Shown here piece by piece: positions 8,930 to 18,129 of a stretch of DNA of 64,000 bases. A model generated the notes under the pieces. It searched no databases and was not told the DNA's origin. It saw only the letters and a program-made list of their open reading frames with translations. How positions within the stretch are numbered: position 1 is the first letter of the stretch; the number at the start of each line of letters is the position of its first letter. The position numbers and the translations under genes were made by a program. Origin of the DNA: Methylobacterium planeticum (lineage in GTDB: Bacteria > Pseudomonadota > Alphaproteobacteria > Rhizobiales > Beijerinckiaceae); contig NZ_VZZJ01000013.1 in the NCBI RefSeq assembly GCF_008806345.1, positions 1-64,000 of the forward strand, read 5' to 3'.

Positions 8930-9199
8930 TCAGACGTTGCCGTGCGGACCCCGTGCGGGCTTCGGATCGGGGAAGGGGGATCGCGTCAGGCTCTGGATCG
9001 CGCGCTGCGGCCGGCCGGATTTCTGGGCGATCGCCTCGTCCTGCGCCGCGATGATCTCGCGCGCAGGAGCATCGCCGTCGAGTCCTCCGAGCACCTCGGC
9101 CGGAACCCGGCGGTTCGAGGCCTGTGATCCATCCTCGTACACGACGTCGAACAGCACGGAGCCGCGCTCCAGCGGCTTGGACTTGATACGCTTGCTCAT
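8930..9199 (-). CDS. Small hypothetical protein
   Basis: An 89-aa soluble protein; the start is the ATG before SKRIKSKPLERGSVLFDVVY, preceded by an AGAGA purine stretch (CGGAGAGAC on the minus strand). A strand-rich N-terminal half (VLFDVVYEDGSQASNRRVPAE) is followed by IIAAQDEAIAQKSGRP and a Pro-rich tail. No named domain is recognised. It leads the run of three small genes on this strand. Confidence 0.6.
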   Translation of the reverse strand: MSKRIKSKPLERGSVLFDVVYEDGSQASNRRVPAEVLGGLDGDAPAREIIAAQDEAIAQKSGRPQRAIQSLTRSPFPDPKPARGPHGNV

Positions 9200-9462
9200 G
9201 TCTCTCCGAGACTCGGACGGGCCTGACGGCCGCGTAGAAATATCAACGGCCACTGATGGCGGGATCGGGTGCGCGTACATCCGGCGTCACCTCCTCCCGG
9301 CACCGTGGCCATTCCCGGTCCAGCGACGCAGGGCGTCGCGACCGGCATGTCGTGCATATGGGCCCGCGACGACGGTTTTGCAACGCATTCGGCGGCGCGA
9401 CGTCGCCGTCCACCACCGCAGCAACGCCCGCCGCCGCCGGCGAGCGCTCAGGTCGGAGCGGA

Positions 9463-9876
9463 TCAGGGCAGCTCGAAGCGGATCGGCTGCGCACCCTTGT
9501 AGAGGGTCATGCGGCCGAGATCGTAGACGTTCTCCAGGCCCTTCGTGATCGTCAGGAAGTGATTTCCGGCGAGCTGCCCGACCTTGCTGGCGAAGTGGAC
9601 GCCGCCGTAGGCGAGCAGGATCTCGGTCTCGCTGATCCCGCCCGGATAGAGGATCATCTGCCCCGGAGCCGGGTAGCTGGTGTGGTTCTCGTAGCCGACG
9701 CCGAAATCGAGATCGCCGAGGGGCATCCACACGCCCTCCCCGCTCCAGCGGACATGGACCATCTCGCTGACGAAGGGCAGCGCCTTGAGGAAGGCGGCGC
9801 AGGTCTGGGGCGCCTTCTCGGTCTCCAGGCGGCCGATGAGGTCGTAGGGGCCTGCCTTGATCTTGAGCTCGGTCAT
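9463..9876 (-). CDS. DUF3830 family protein (cyclophilin-like fold)
   Basis: A 137-aa protein that matches the DUF3830 pattern as I remember it: an opening TELKIKAGPYDLIGRLETEK, the central HVRWSGEGVWMPLGDLDFG and the hallmark ILYPGGISETEILLAYGGVHF followed by GQLAGNHFLTI. The family has a cyclophilin-like beta-barrel fold and often lies beside hydrolases of cyclic amides and ureides; no reaction is established. The ATG used is preceded by a GAAAGGA ribosome-binding site (CAAGAAAGGACCGACTCCG on the minus strand). It follows the AllC-type gene by 43 bp and is probably co-transcribed, so a role with allantoate or a related carbamoyl compound is likely but inferred. Confidence 0.8.
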   Translation of the reverse strand: MTELKIKAGPYDLIGRLETEKAPQTCAAFLKALPFVSEMVHVRWSGEGVWMPLGDLDFGVGYENHTSYPAPGQMILYPGGISETEILLAYGGVHFASKVGQLAGNHFLTITKGLENVYDLGRMTLYKGAQPIRFELP

Positions 9877-9919
9877 CGGAGTCGGTCCTTTCTTGTGGGA
9901 ACGCTGCGGCCGTCCCGCC

Positions 9920-11182
9920 TCAGCGGGTAGCCGGATCGAAGTGGCTGAGGATGTCGACGAGGAGACGCGCGGCGGCGTCGGCGTCCTCGGCCGTGATGGA
10001 TTCGCGCGGCGAGTGGCTGATGCCTCCGGCACACCGCACGAAGATCATGCCGATCGGGCACAGGGCCGCGAGGGCGAGGCCGTCGTGACCGGCTCCGCTG
10101 GGCAACCTGCGCGGGCGGATCCCGAGGCGCCGGATCCCGGCCTCGATCGCCGCGACGAGGCCGGGCGCGCAGGCGACGGCCGGGGTCTCGTAGAAGGAAC
10201 TCTTGGCGTAGGAGACGCCGCGCCGCGCCGCGATGGCATCGAACCGGGTGACGATCTCGGCGAGCGCCCGGCCCCGGATCGTGTCGTCGGGGCTGCGGAT
10301 GTCGATGGTGAACCGGGTCTCCGCCGCGATGACGTTCACCGCCCCGCGCGGGACCTCGACCGTGCCGACGGTGGCCACCAGGCCGGCTTCCGCAAGGGCG
10401 ACCGCCTCGACCGCCAGAATCATCTCGGCGGTGGCCGCCGCCGCATCCCGGCGCAGACCCATCGGCACGGTCCCGGCATGGCCCGCCGCCCCCTCGACCA
10501 CGACGCCGTAGCGCGCAGCGCCCGCGATGGCGGTGACGATGCCAACGGGCAGATCCTCGGCCTCCAGCACCGGTCCCTGCTCGATATGGACTTCCAGATA
10601 CCCGAGAACGTCCGCGGGGCTGCGGGCGAGGAGCGGGAGCCCCTCGGGCGTCAGGCCGAAATCCCGCAGCGCCTGCCGCAGGCTGATCCCGTCGCCGTCC
10701 CGGCACTCGAGGGCCTTCGGGTCGAAGCCCCCGGCGAGCGCCCGCGAGCCCGTCAGCGTGACGGGGAAGCGCACGCCCTCCTCGTCCCCGAAGGCCAGCA
10801 CCTCGACGGCGAAGGGCCGGCGGATCCCCCGCGCATGAAGTTCGGATACCGCCGCGATCGCCGTGACGACGCCGAGATTGCCGTCGTATCGGCCGGCATT
10901 GCGCACCGTATCGATATGCGAACCGAGGAGCAGGGCGGGCGCGCCGGGCCGGTCACCCTCGTAGCGCCCGACCATTGTGCCGGCGGCATCGAGCGCCACC
11001 CGCATGCCCGCCGCCTCCATCCAGGCGCCGACCTGACGCGCTGCCGCCTTGTGGGCCGGGCTCAGGAACAGGCGCGTCAGCGCGCCCGGCTCGTCCGTGA
11101 GCCCGGCGACGATGTCGAGCCGCCCCATGACGGCGGTGCCGAGGGAGGGCGCGACGGACGGGGAAGGGTCCGGGCTGCGCAT
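9920..11182 (-). CDS. allC: M20-family allantoate / N-carbamoyl amidohydrolase
   Basis: A 420-aa di-metal amidohydrolase, the usual length for allantoate amidohydrolase (AllC) and N-carbamoyl-L-amino acid hydrolase (HyuC). The metal ligands are all visible: GSHIDT (His 89), GRYDGNLGV (Asp 100), GDEEGVRF (Glu 134/135), EVHIEQGPVLE (His 199) and ISHSPRES (His 390). These families are hard to separate by eye; the allantoate role is favoured because uricase and the UraH/UraD fusion lie in the same island, while N-carbamoyl-beta-alanine (from uracil) is the main alternative. It is divergent from a LysR gene, which is probably its regulator. Confidence 0.8.
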   Translation of the reverse strand: MRSPDPSPSVAPSLGTAVMGRLDIVAGLTDEPGALTRLFLSPAHKAAARQVGAWMEAAGMRVALDAAGTMVGRYEGDRPGAPALLLGSHIDTVRNAGRYDGNLGVVTAIAAVSELHARGIRRPFAVEVLAFGDEEGVRFPVTLTGSRALAGGFDPKALECRDGDGISLRQALRDFGLTPEGLPLLARSPADVLGYLEVHIEQGPVLEAEDLPVGIVTAIAGAARYGVVVEGAAGHAGTVPMGLRRDAAAATAEMILAVEAVALAEAGLVATVGTVEVPRGAVNVIAAETRFTIDIRSPDDTIRGRALAEIVTRFDAIAARRGVSYAKSSFYETPAVACAPGLVAAIEAGIRRLGIRPRRLPSGAGHDGLALAALCPIGMIFVRCAGGISHSPRESITAEDADAAARLLVDILSHFDPATR

Positions 11183-11304
11183 CGGAATCGGTCTCCTGGT
11201 GGTTCCGGACGGGGGTTCCCATGGAGCACGCCCGCTGCCAATGCCGGCGCTCCCGGCCCCGCCGTTCGATGGAGGCGGTTGATGCCCACCATGCTGGCCT
11301 CGTA

Positions 11305-11319
11305 TTCAGACGTCCAATA
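11305..11319. promoter_or_regulatory. Candidate LysR box between allC and the LysR gene
   Basis: In the 185-bp divergent gap, ATTCAGACGTCCAAT fits the T-N11-A inverted pattern (ATT-N9-AAT) of LysR-type binding sites and lies 49 nt before the LysR start, in the most AT-rich part of the gap. The assignment is by pattern and position only. Confidence 0.35.
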
Positions 11320-11367
11320 TCTTGTTCGACCTGATCGAGACGAAAATCGTCCGAAGGAAGCACCGGC

Positions 11368-12246
11368 GTGGAACTGCGTCACCTGCGTTACTTCGTGGCC
11401 GTCGCGGAGAAGCTGAGCTTCACCGCGGCCGCCGAGCGCCTCGGCGTCTCGCAGCCGCCGCTGAGCCAGCAGATCCGCGATCTCGAGGCGGAACTGCGCA
11501 CGGACCTGTTCGTGCGCTCGAGCCGCCGCGTCGCGCTGACGGAGGCGGGCGTCGCGTTCCTCGAGCAGGCGCGCGCGATCCTGGCGCAGGTGCGCCAGGC
11601 CTCGGACGAAGCCCGGGCCATCGGCGGCGGCCGGACCGGCACGCTCAATATCGGGCTCACCGGATCGATCCTGACGGGGCCCCTCGGGCGCGTGATCGAA
11701 CGGTTCTGCGAGCGCTACCCGGAGGTCGACATCCGGCTGCACGAGATGCCGCCGGAGGAGCAGCAGGCGGCGCTCCACGCGCGGCGCACCGATCTCAGCT
11801 TCCTGCGCAGCCCGTCGGAGGATTCCGGCCTCACGGCCGATCTCGCGTGGCGCGAGCGGGTCGGGGTGGTCCTGCCCGAGGCCCATCCTCTCGCCGCCCG
11901 TGCCAGCCTGCCGCTGACGTCCCTGCGCGACGAGCGCTACCTCTCCCTGCGCCTCGCCGATTCGCGCTTCGCCAATGTCCTGTGGGAGGCCTGTCTCGCC
12001 AGCGGGTTCGTCCCGCGCCTGTCGCAGCAGGTGGTCGAGTCCCACTCGCTCCTCGGCCTCGTCGCGGCCGGGCTCGGCCTCGCCCTGGTGCCGGAATTCG
12101 TCGGTCGCCTGCCCTATCCGGGCATCGCCTACCGATCCCTGGACGCCCCAGCCCCGAGCGCCGACGTCTACGCCCTCGCCCGCGCCGAGCCGGGCCCGAT
12201 CGCGGAAAATTTCCTGGCCGCGATGCGCGCCCACCTTTCCGGCTGA
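11368..12246 (+). CDS. LysR-family transcriptional regulator
   Basis: A 292-aa regulator. The GTG start opens the typical winged helix-turn-helix (MELRHLRYFVAVAEKLSFTA, then AAERLGVSQPPLSQQIRDLE) at residues 1-60, and a periplasmic-binding-like effector domain fills about 90-290 (NIGLTGSILTGPLGRVIERF). The protein resembles the BenM/CatM-type subgroup in general layout, but the effector is unknown. It is divergent from allC and lies 65 bp before an iron-type alcohol dehydrogenase, so it may control either or both. Confidence 0.88.
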   Translation: MELRHLRYFVAVAEKLSFTAAAERLGVSQPPLSQQIRDLEAELRTDLFVRSSRRVALTEAGVAFLEQARAILAQVRQASDEARAIGGGRTGTLNIGLTGSILTGPLGRVIERFCERYPEVDIRLHEMPPEEQQAALHARRTDLSFLRSPSEDSGLTADLAWRERVGVVLPEAHPLAARASLPLTSLRDERYLSLRLADSRFANVLWEACLASGFVPRLSQQVVESHSLLGLVAAGLGLALVPEFVGRLPYPGIAYRSLDAPAPSADVYALARAEPGPIAENFLAAMRAHLSG

Positions 12247-12311
12247 ATACCGCCCGGAGCCGGGCCATACTCGGCCTCGGTCCCGTTCCTGGCCCGCCCC
12301 CGGAGGTCCCG

Positions 12312-13466
12312 ATGACATTCAGCTTCAGCACGGTCCGGACGATCGTGTCCGGATCCGGGGCCAGCGCCCGGATCGCCGAGATCGTCGGCCCGCAACTCGG
12401 CGCGCGAATTCTCCTCGTCACCGATGCCGGCCTGCGCCGGATCGGCCTCCTCGATTCGGCGTTCGCGAGCCTCGAGGCGGCCGGCATCCGCACCGCGATC
12501 TTCGACGGCGTCGAGGCCGATCCGCCCGAATCGAACATCCATGCGGCACTGGCCGTCGCGGAAGCGCACGCGGCGACCGGCGTGCTCGCGATCGGCGGCG
12601 GCTCGCCGATGGATGTCGCCAAGCTCGTGGCCCTCCTCGCCCGAAGCGGTGAGGCGCTGAGCGGGATCTACGGCGTCGGTCTCGCGAAGGGCCCGCGCCT
12701 GCCCCTCGCGCTCGTACCCACCACCGCCGGGACCGGCTCCGAGGTGACGCCGATCGCCATCGTGACCACCGGCGAGGCGGAGAAGAAGGGCGTGGTCTCG
12801 CCTCTGCTTCTGCCGGACATCGCGGTGCTCGATGCCGCGCTCACCCTCGGCCTGCCGCCCGCGGTGACGGCGGCCACGGGCATCGACGCCATGGTGCACG
12901 CGATCGAGGCCTACACCTCGGCCTCGCCGAACAACAACCCGATCTCGCGGGGCCTCGCCCGGCAGGCGCTGCGGCTCCTCGGCGCCCATATCCGGCAGGC
13001 GACCTTCGTGGGACGGGACGAGGCCGCGCGGAGCGGGATGCTCCTCGGCTCGCTGCTGGCCGGCCAAGCCTTCGCCAACGCCCCGGTCGCGGCGGTCCAC
13101 GCCCTCGCCTACCCGATCGGCGGCCATTACCACGTGCCGCACGGCCTCTCGAACGCGCTGGTGCTGCCCCACGTCCTGCGCTTCAACCAGGAGGCGGCCC
13201 ACGCGGCCTATGCAGAGATCGCCCCGGACCTGTTTCCGGACCTCGCCGCCCTCCCCGTCCGGGGGCGCGTGCAAGGGCTGATCGACGGGCTTGGCCACCT
13301 GAGCCGCGAGCTCGGGCTGCCGCAGCGCCTTCGCGAGGTCGGCATCGAGGCCGAGGCGCTCCCCCGCCTCGCCCGGGATGCGATGAAGCAGACGCGCCTT
13401 CTCGTGAACAATCCCCGTCCCCTCGCCGAGGCCGACGTCCTGGCGATCTACACCGCGGCCCATTGA
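12312..13466 (+). CDS. Iron-containing (group III) alcohol dehydrogenase
   Basis: A 384-aa NAD(P)-dependent dehydrogenase of the Fe-ADH family. The nucleotide-binding part includes GGGSPMDVAKLVALL and TTAGTGSEVTP; the metal site is formed by GIDAMVHAIEAY (Asp, His) and HALAYPIGGHYHVPHGLSN (His residues). Family members reduce aldehydes such as lactaldehyde or succinic semialdehyde, or act as maleylacetate reductases. Here it follows a LysR gene and precedes rutR. A role in clearing malonic semialdehyde or 3-hydroxypropionate from the Rut pathway is conceivable, as rutE is absent, but this is speculation. The ATG used is 7 nt after a GGAGGT ribosome-binding site. Confidence 0.87.
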   Translation: MTFSFSTVRTIVSGSGASARIAEIVGPQLGARILLVTDAGLRRIGLLDSAFASLEAAGIRTAIFDGVEADPPESNIHAALAVAEAHAATGVLAIGGGSPMDVAKLVALLARSGEALSGIYGVGLAKGPRLPLALVPTTAGTGSEVTPIAIVTTGEAEKKGVVSPLLLPDIAVLDAALTLGLPPAVTAATGIDAMVHAIEAYTSASPNNNPISRGLARQALRLLGAHIRQATFVGRDEAARSGMLLGSLLAGQAFANAPVAAVHALAYPIGGHYHVPHGLSNALVLPHVLRFNQEAAHAAYAEIAPDLFPDLAALPVRGRVQGLIDGLGHLSRELGLPQRLREVGIEAEALPRLARDAMKQTRLLVNNPRPLAEADVLAIYTAAH

Positions 13467-13599
13467 GGCCGCGGGCGACGTCCGATCCCGGGACGGCCGC
13501 CGAGGCTCGCGGCTGACCGTCCTGGCGCATCTCCTCCGCGGACCCGTTCGGCACCGATCGGCACGGCGTCGTCAGGGATCGATCCGCACCGTGGCCGGC

Positions 13600-13848
13600 C
13601 TAGCGCCGCATGCGGCGGAAGCCGCAACAGCGCCCCGTGTCCCGGTAGCCGGCCGGGCAGCGGCGCACGCAGGTCCCCGCCGCGTATTTCAGGGGCGGCC
13701 GGCAGGCGTTCCGGAACCGCTTCTCGCCGAACAGGTAGGATTTCGCGGCGCTTCCGGCGGTCGCCGGAGCGGCACCGATCGGTGCGGCGACCGCGAACAG
13801 GGCGGCCGCGAGCGGAAGCAGGGCGGCGCGCAGGTGGCGAGGGGACAT
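13600..13848 (-). CDS. Small secreted Cys-rich protein
   Basis: An 82-aa protein with a clear Sec signal peptide (SPRHLRAALLPLAAALFAVA, cleavage near AGSAA). The mature part is short, basic and has five Cys residues, in ACRPP, TCVRRCPAGY and RCCGFRR, suggesting disulphides or metal binding. I do not recognise the family. It stands alone between the alcohol dehydrogenase and rutR, on the opposite strand to both. Confidence 0.65.
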   Translation of the reverse strand: MSPRHLRAALLPLAAALFAVAAPIGAAPATAGSAAKSYLFGEKRFRNACRPPLKYAAGTCVRRCPAGYRDTGRCCGFRRMRR

Positions 13849-14113
13849 CAGGGCTTTCCGGTGGAGAGGGCGCGGGCCAACGCGCCCGAACGGCTCCGGT
13901 TCGTCGGGATCAGGCCACGATGTCCGTCCGGTTCCCCGGTCGAGCGGCGATCACGGGCGGACGGAGCCTCCGCGCGCCGCTCCCGTTCTCGCGGATCGAC
14001 GCTCCGTTCGCGTGATCGCGCTTGAACCGGATCCACCGAGCGCGAAAACCCTCTAGAACGACAGCCGGGCCGGCCGGTCCTCGGACGACCGGCACGCGGG
14101 CCAGGGGGCAGTC

Positions 14114-14779
14114 GTGGCGGGCAACGGGGCGGGAGACACGGGGGGAAGCGCCACGACCGCGCCGGTGAGGCGTCGTCGTCGGGACGGGGAGCTGCGCCGC
14201 GAGGCGATCCTCGATGCGGGCCTCGAAGTGTTCTCGACACTCGGCCTGCACGGGGCGAGCATCGACCAGATCTCCGAGCGGGCCGGGCTCTCGAAGACGA
14301 ACCTGCTCTACTACTTCCCCTCGAAGGAGGATCTCTACGTCGCGGTCCTGCGCCGCGTCCTCGATGTCTGGCTCGATCCGCTCCAGACGCTCAGCGCCGG
14401 GAGCGAGCCGGCGGACGCCCTGCGCCGCTACATCCGCCGCAAGGTCACCCTCTCGCGGGACGCGCCCCAGGCCTCGCGCCTGTTCTGCCTCGAGATCGTC
14501 CAGGGCGCGCCCCTGTTGCGGGCGGAACTCGCCGGGCCCTTGCGCGACCGCGTCGAGGCCAAGGCCGCGGTTCTGCGCGGCTGGATCGCGGCCGGGCGGA
14601 TCGGCGCGCATGACCCGCATCAGCTGATCTTCGCGATCTGGGCCATCACCCAGCACTACGCGGACTTCGCCGCGCAGGTCGAGGCGATCACCGGGCGCAA
14701 CCTGCAGGACCCTGCCTTCTTCGAGGCGACCGTCGAGGGCACCCAGAAGCTGATCCTGGCAAGCGTCGGCCTCGCCTGA
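14114..14779 (+). CDS. rutR: TetR-family pyrimidine regulator
   Basis: A 221-aa regulator of the RutR type. An Arg-rich N-terminal arm leads into the HTH (LREAILDAGLEVFSTLG; SIDQISERAGLSKTNLLYYFPSKEDLY) at about residues 28-75; the ligand domain ends IWAITQHYADFAAQVEAITG, which closely resembles E. coli RutR as I remember it. RutR binds uracil or thymine and then releases the rut promoter. The start is a GTG. It lies directly upstream of rutABCDF on the same strand, and a RutR-type operator sits in the gap (14928-14943). In alphaproteobacteria RutR may control other purine and pyrimidine genes too. Confidence 0.88.
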   Translation: MAGNGAGDTGGSATTAPVRRRRRDGELRREAILDAGLEVFSTLGLHGASIDQISERAGLSKTNLLYYFPSKEDLYVAVLRRVLDVWLDPLQTLSAGSEPADALRRYIRRKVTLSRDAPQASRLFCLEIVQGAPLLRAELAGPLRDRVEAKAAVLRGWIAAGRIGAHDPHQLIFAIWAITQHYADFAAQVEAITGRNLQDPAFFEATVEGTQKLILASVGLA

Positions 14780-14893
14780 TTCGCGCCGAGCTGACCGGCC
14801 CGCGCCGAAAACCCGCGCAAACGCCCCGCCCTCCCCGTGCGGCGGCGCGCCTCTGGGCAGATCCCGCCCCGGGCGCGGGCAGACCGCGGAGAG

Positions 14894-14911
14894 TTTGTGC
14901 AAACGGTCAAA
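14894..14911. promoter_or_regulatory. Second, weaker RutR-like inverted repeat
   Basis: TTTGTGCAAACGGTCAAA is an imperfect dyad whose right arm GGTCAAA equals the RutR half-site, while the left arm TTTGTGC is diverged. It lies 17 nt before the stronger box, so it could be a cooperative second operator. Weak evidence. Confidence 0.3.
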
Positions 14912-14927
14912 ATCTGCCTCGCAAAGT

Positions 14928-14943
14928 TTGACCGTCTGGTCCG
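14928..14943 (+). promoter_or_regulatory. RutR operator over the probable rutA -35 element
   Basis: TTGACCGTCTGGTCCG matches the E. coli RutR consensus TTGACCAnnTGGTCAA at 11 of its 14 defined positions (TTGACC and TGGTC intact). Its left half TTGACC is also a good sigma-70 -35 hexamer, so bound RutR would block polymerase. It is 116 nt upstream of the rutA start. Confidence 0.62.
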
Positions 14944-15058
14944 ATCCGATAGCCTTCCCTCAGCGCCGCCGGTCACCGCCCCTCAACGGATGCCGGTGGC
15001 CGGCGGGAGTGGCGTTCCCAGTGAGCGCGCCGCGGTCTCGTCAGCACGCGAGGGTGTC

Positions 15059-16164
<1,106 letters not shown>

Positions 16165-16165
<1 letters not shown>

Positions 16166-16899
16166 TGGACGCGCCCGCGGGCTACCGCGACCCGGCCGGC
16201 CGGCACGGGGAGACGATCCTCGCCGCACGCCCCGAGCCGATCGCCTTCGAGGCCGCCGCCACCGCCCTCATCGTGGTCGACATGCAGAACGCCTACGCGA
16301 CGAAGGGCGGCTATCTCGACCGCGCCGGCTTCGACGTGTCGGGCACCGGTCCCGTCATCGCCCGGATCGCGGAGGCCGTCGCCGCCGCCCGGGCGGCGGG
16401 GCTGACCATCGTATGGTTCCAGAACGGCTGGGATCCGGACTACGTGGAGGCGGGGGGGCCGGGCTCGCCGAACTGGCACAAGTCGAACGCCCTCAAGACC
16501 ATGCGGCGGCGCCCGGAGATGAACGAGCGCCTCCTCGCCAAGGGAAGCTGGGACTACGCCCTCGTCGACGCCCTGAGGCCGGAGCCCGGCGACATCGTGC
16601 TGCCGAAGCCCCGCTACAGCGGCTTCTTCAACACGGCGCTGGACAGCATGCTGCGGGCTCGCGGCATCCGCACGCTGGCCTTCACCGGGATCGCCACGAA
16701 TGTCTGCGTGGAATCGACTCTGCGCGACGGCTTCTTCCTCGAATATTTCGGCATCGTCCTGGCCGACGCCACGCACCAGGCCGGGCCGCCCGAGATGCAG
16801 GCGGCGGCGCTCTACAACATCGAGACCTTCTTCGGATGGGTCTCGGACGTCGCCGCCTTCGCGGCGGCCCTGAAGCCCTCGGCCCTCGCGGCCGAGTGA
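16165..16899 (+). CDS. rutB: Ureidoacrylate amidohydrolase RutB
   Basis: A 244-aa isochorismatase-fold cysteine hydrolase that cleaves (peroxy)ureidoacrylate to aminoacrylate and carbamate. The catalytic triad is Asp 39 ([12 protein letters not shown]), Lys 148 ([11 protein letters not shown]) and Cys 181 ([12 protein letters not shown]), each offset by exactly 15 from Asp 24, Lys 133 and Cys 166 of E. coli RutB. Also typical are QNGWDPDY and the C-terminal [12 protein letters not shown]. It starts one base inside the rutA stop codon, implying coupled translation. Confidence 0.96.
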
Positions 16900-16954
16900 T
16901 CTGCGTCCCCGCGGGAGCGTTCCCCTCGCCGCCCCATCCCAGGAAGCCGCGCAC

Positions 16955-17347
16955 ATGCCCAAGACCGTCGTGATCCCGCCCGGGACGGGCAAGCCCCTCG
17001 CCCCCTACGTGCCCGGCACGCTGGCGGACGGGGTGCTGTACGTTTCGGGCACGCTGCCCCTCGATGCCGAGGCCAACGTCGTCCACGTGGGCGATGCCGG
17101 CGCCCAGGCGCGCCACGTGCTCGAGACCATCAAGGGTGTGGTCGAGGCCGCGGGCGGCAGCATGGACGACGTGACCTTCAATCACGTCTTCCTCAAGGAC
17201 TGGGCCGACTACGCCGCCATCAACGCCGTCTACGCGGAGTACTTCCCCGGCGAGAAGCCGGCCCGCTACTGCATCCAGTGCGGCCTCGTGAAGCCCGACG
17301 CCCTGGTGGAGATCGCCTCGGTCGCGCATCTGGGCCGGGACGGGTGA
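16955..17347 (+). CDS. rutC: 3-aminoacrylate deaminase RutC (RidA family)
   Basis: A 130-aa protein of the RidA/YjgF family, the standard size, forming trimers that speed deamination of 3-aminoacrylate to malonic semialdehyde. It has the RutC-type opening [20 protein letters not shown], the strand [10 protein letters not shown] and the C-terminal pocket residues in [19 protein letters not shown]. It is separated from rutB by 55 bp and shares one base with rutD. Confidence 0.95.
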   Translation: MPKTVVIPPGTGKPLAPYVPGTLADGVLYVSGTLPLDAEANVVHVGDAGAQARHVLETIKGVVEAAGGSMDDVTFNHVFLKDWADYAAINAVYAEYFPGEKPARYCIQCGLVKPDALVEIASVAHLGRDG

Positions 17348-18129
17348 TGGGCGCTCCGGTCCACCACGCGGTCCAGGGGCTGCCCACCGGCCGACCCGTG
17401 CTGCTCTCGCCGGGCCTCGGCGGCTCGGCCGGCTACTTCGCGCCCCAGATGGACGCGCTCTCGGCGGCTTTCGGGGTCGTCACCTACGATCACCGCGGCA
17501 CCGGGCGCTCGCCCGGCCCCCTGGAGCCCGGCCACGACATCGCCGCCATGGCCCGGGATGCCCTCGGCGTGCTCGACCGGCTGGGGATCGAGACCGCCGA
17601 CATCGTCGGCCACGCCCTCGGCGGCCTCATCGCGCTTCACCTCGCCCTCGACCACCCGGCGCGCGTCGGCCGCATCGTGGTGATCAACGGCTGGGACCGG
17701 ATGGAGGCGGCGACGAAGCGCTGCTTTTCCGCCCGCAAGGCCCTGCTGACGAGGGCCGGCCCGGAGGCCTTCGTGGCCGCGCAGGCGATCTTCCTCTACC
17801 CCGCCGCCTGGATCGCCCGGAACGAGGCGCGGCTCGGTGCCGACGAGGCGCAGGCGCTGGCGCATTTCCCCGGGGTGGAGACCGTGCTCACCCGGATCGC
17901 CGCCCTCGAAGCCTGCGACCTGAGCGGCAGCCTCGGCGCCATCCCGCACGAGACCCTGGTGATGGCCGCGCGCGACGACGTGCTCGTGCCCTACGCCGCC
18001 TCCGAGCGCCTCGCCGCCGGCCTGCCCAATGCCCGGCTCGACCTCGCCCCCGAGGGCGGGCATGCCCATAGCCTCACCCGTGCGGAGGCGTTCAACCGCG
18101 CGCTCCTGGCCTTCCTGGCCCGGCCGTGA
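17347..18129 (+). CDS. rutD: RutD, alpha/beta-hydrolase fold
   Basis: A 260-aa alpha/beta-hydrolase-fold protein proposed to hydrolyse carbamate or aminoacrylate in the Rut pathway; its exact role in E. coli remains unsettled. The nucleophile elbow reads GHALGG, with Ala in place of the usual catalytic Ser. This is not a defect of this copy: E. coli RutD has GHALGA at the same place. Other matches are [33 protein letters not shown] and [11 protein letters not shown]. Shares one base with rutC and overlaps rutF by 4 nt. Confidence 0.94.
   Translation: MGAPVHHAVQGLPTGRPVLLSPGLGGSAGYFAPQMDALSAAFGVVTYDHRGTGRSPGPLEPGHDIAAMARDALGVLDRLGIETADIVGHALGGLIALHLALDHPARVGRIVVINGWDRMEAATKRCFSARKALLTRAGPEAFVAAQAIFLYPAAWIARNEARLGADEAQALAHFPGVETVLTRIAALEACDLSGSLGAIPHETLVMAARDDVLVPYAASERLAAGLPNARLDLAPEGGHAHSLTRAEAFNRALLAFLARP

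Noticed and set aside
14780-15058. A sigma-54 promoter for rutA, as in E. coli
   Set aside because: No position in the gap has GG and GC doublets with 10-nt separation next to TGG and TTGC-like bases. Only the RutR box and a sigma-70-like -35 were found.
17347-18129. RutD as an inactive mutant because Ser is missing from its nucleophile elbow
   Set aside because: E. coli RutD has the same GHALG sequence, so the Ala is a family feature.
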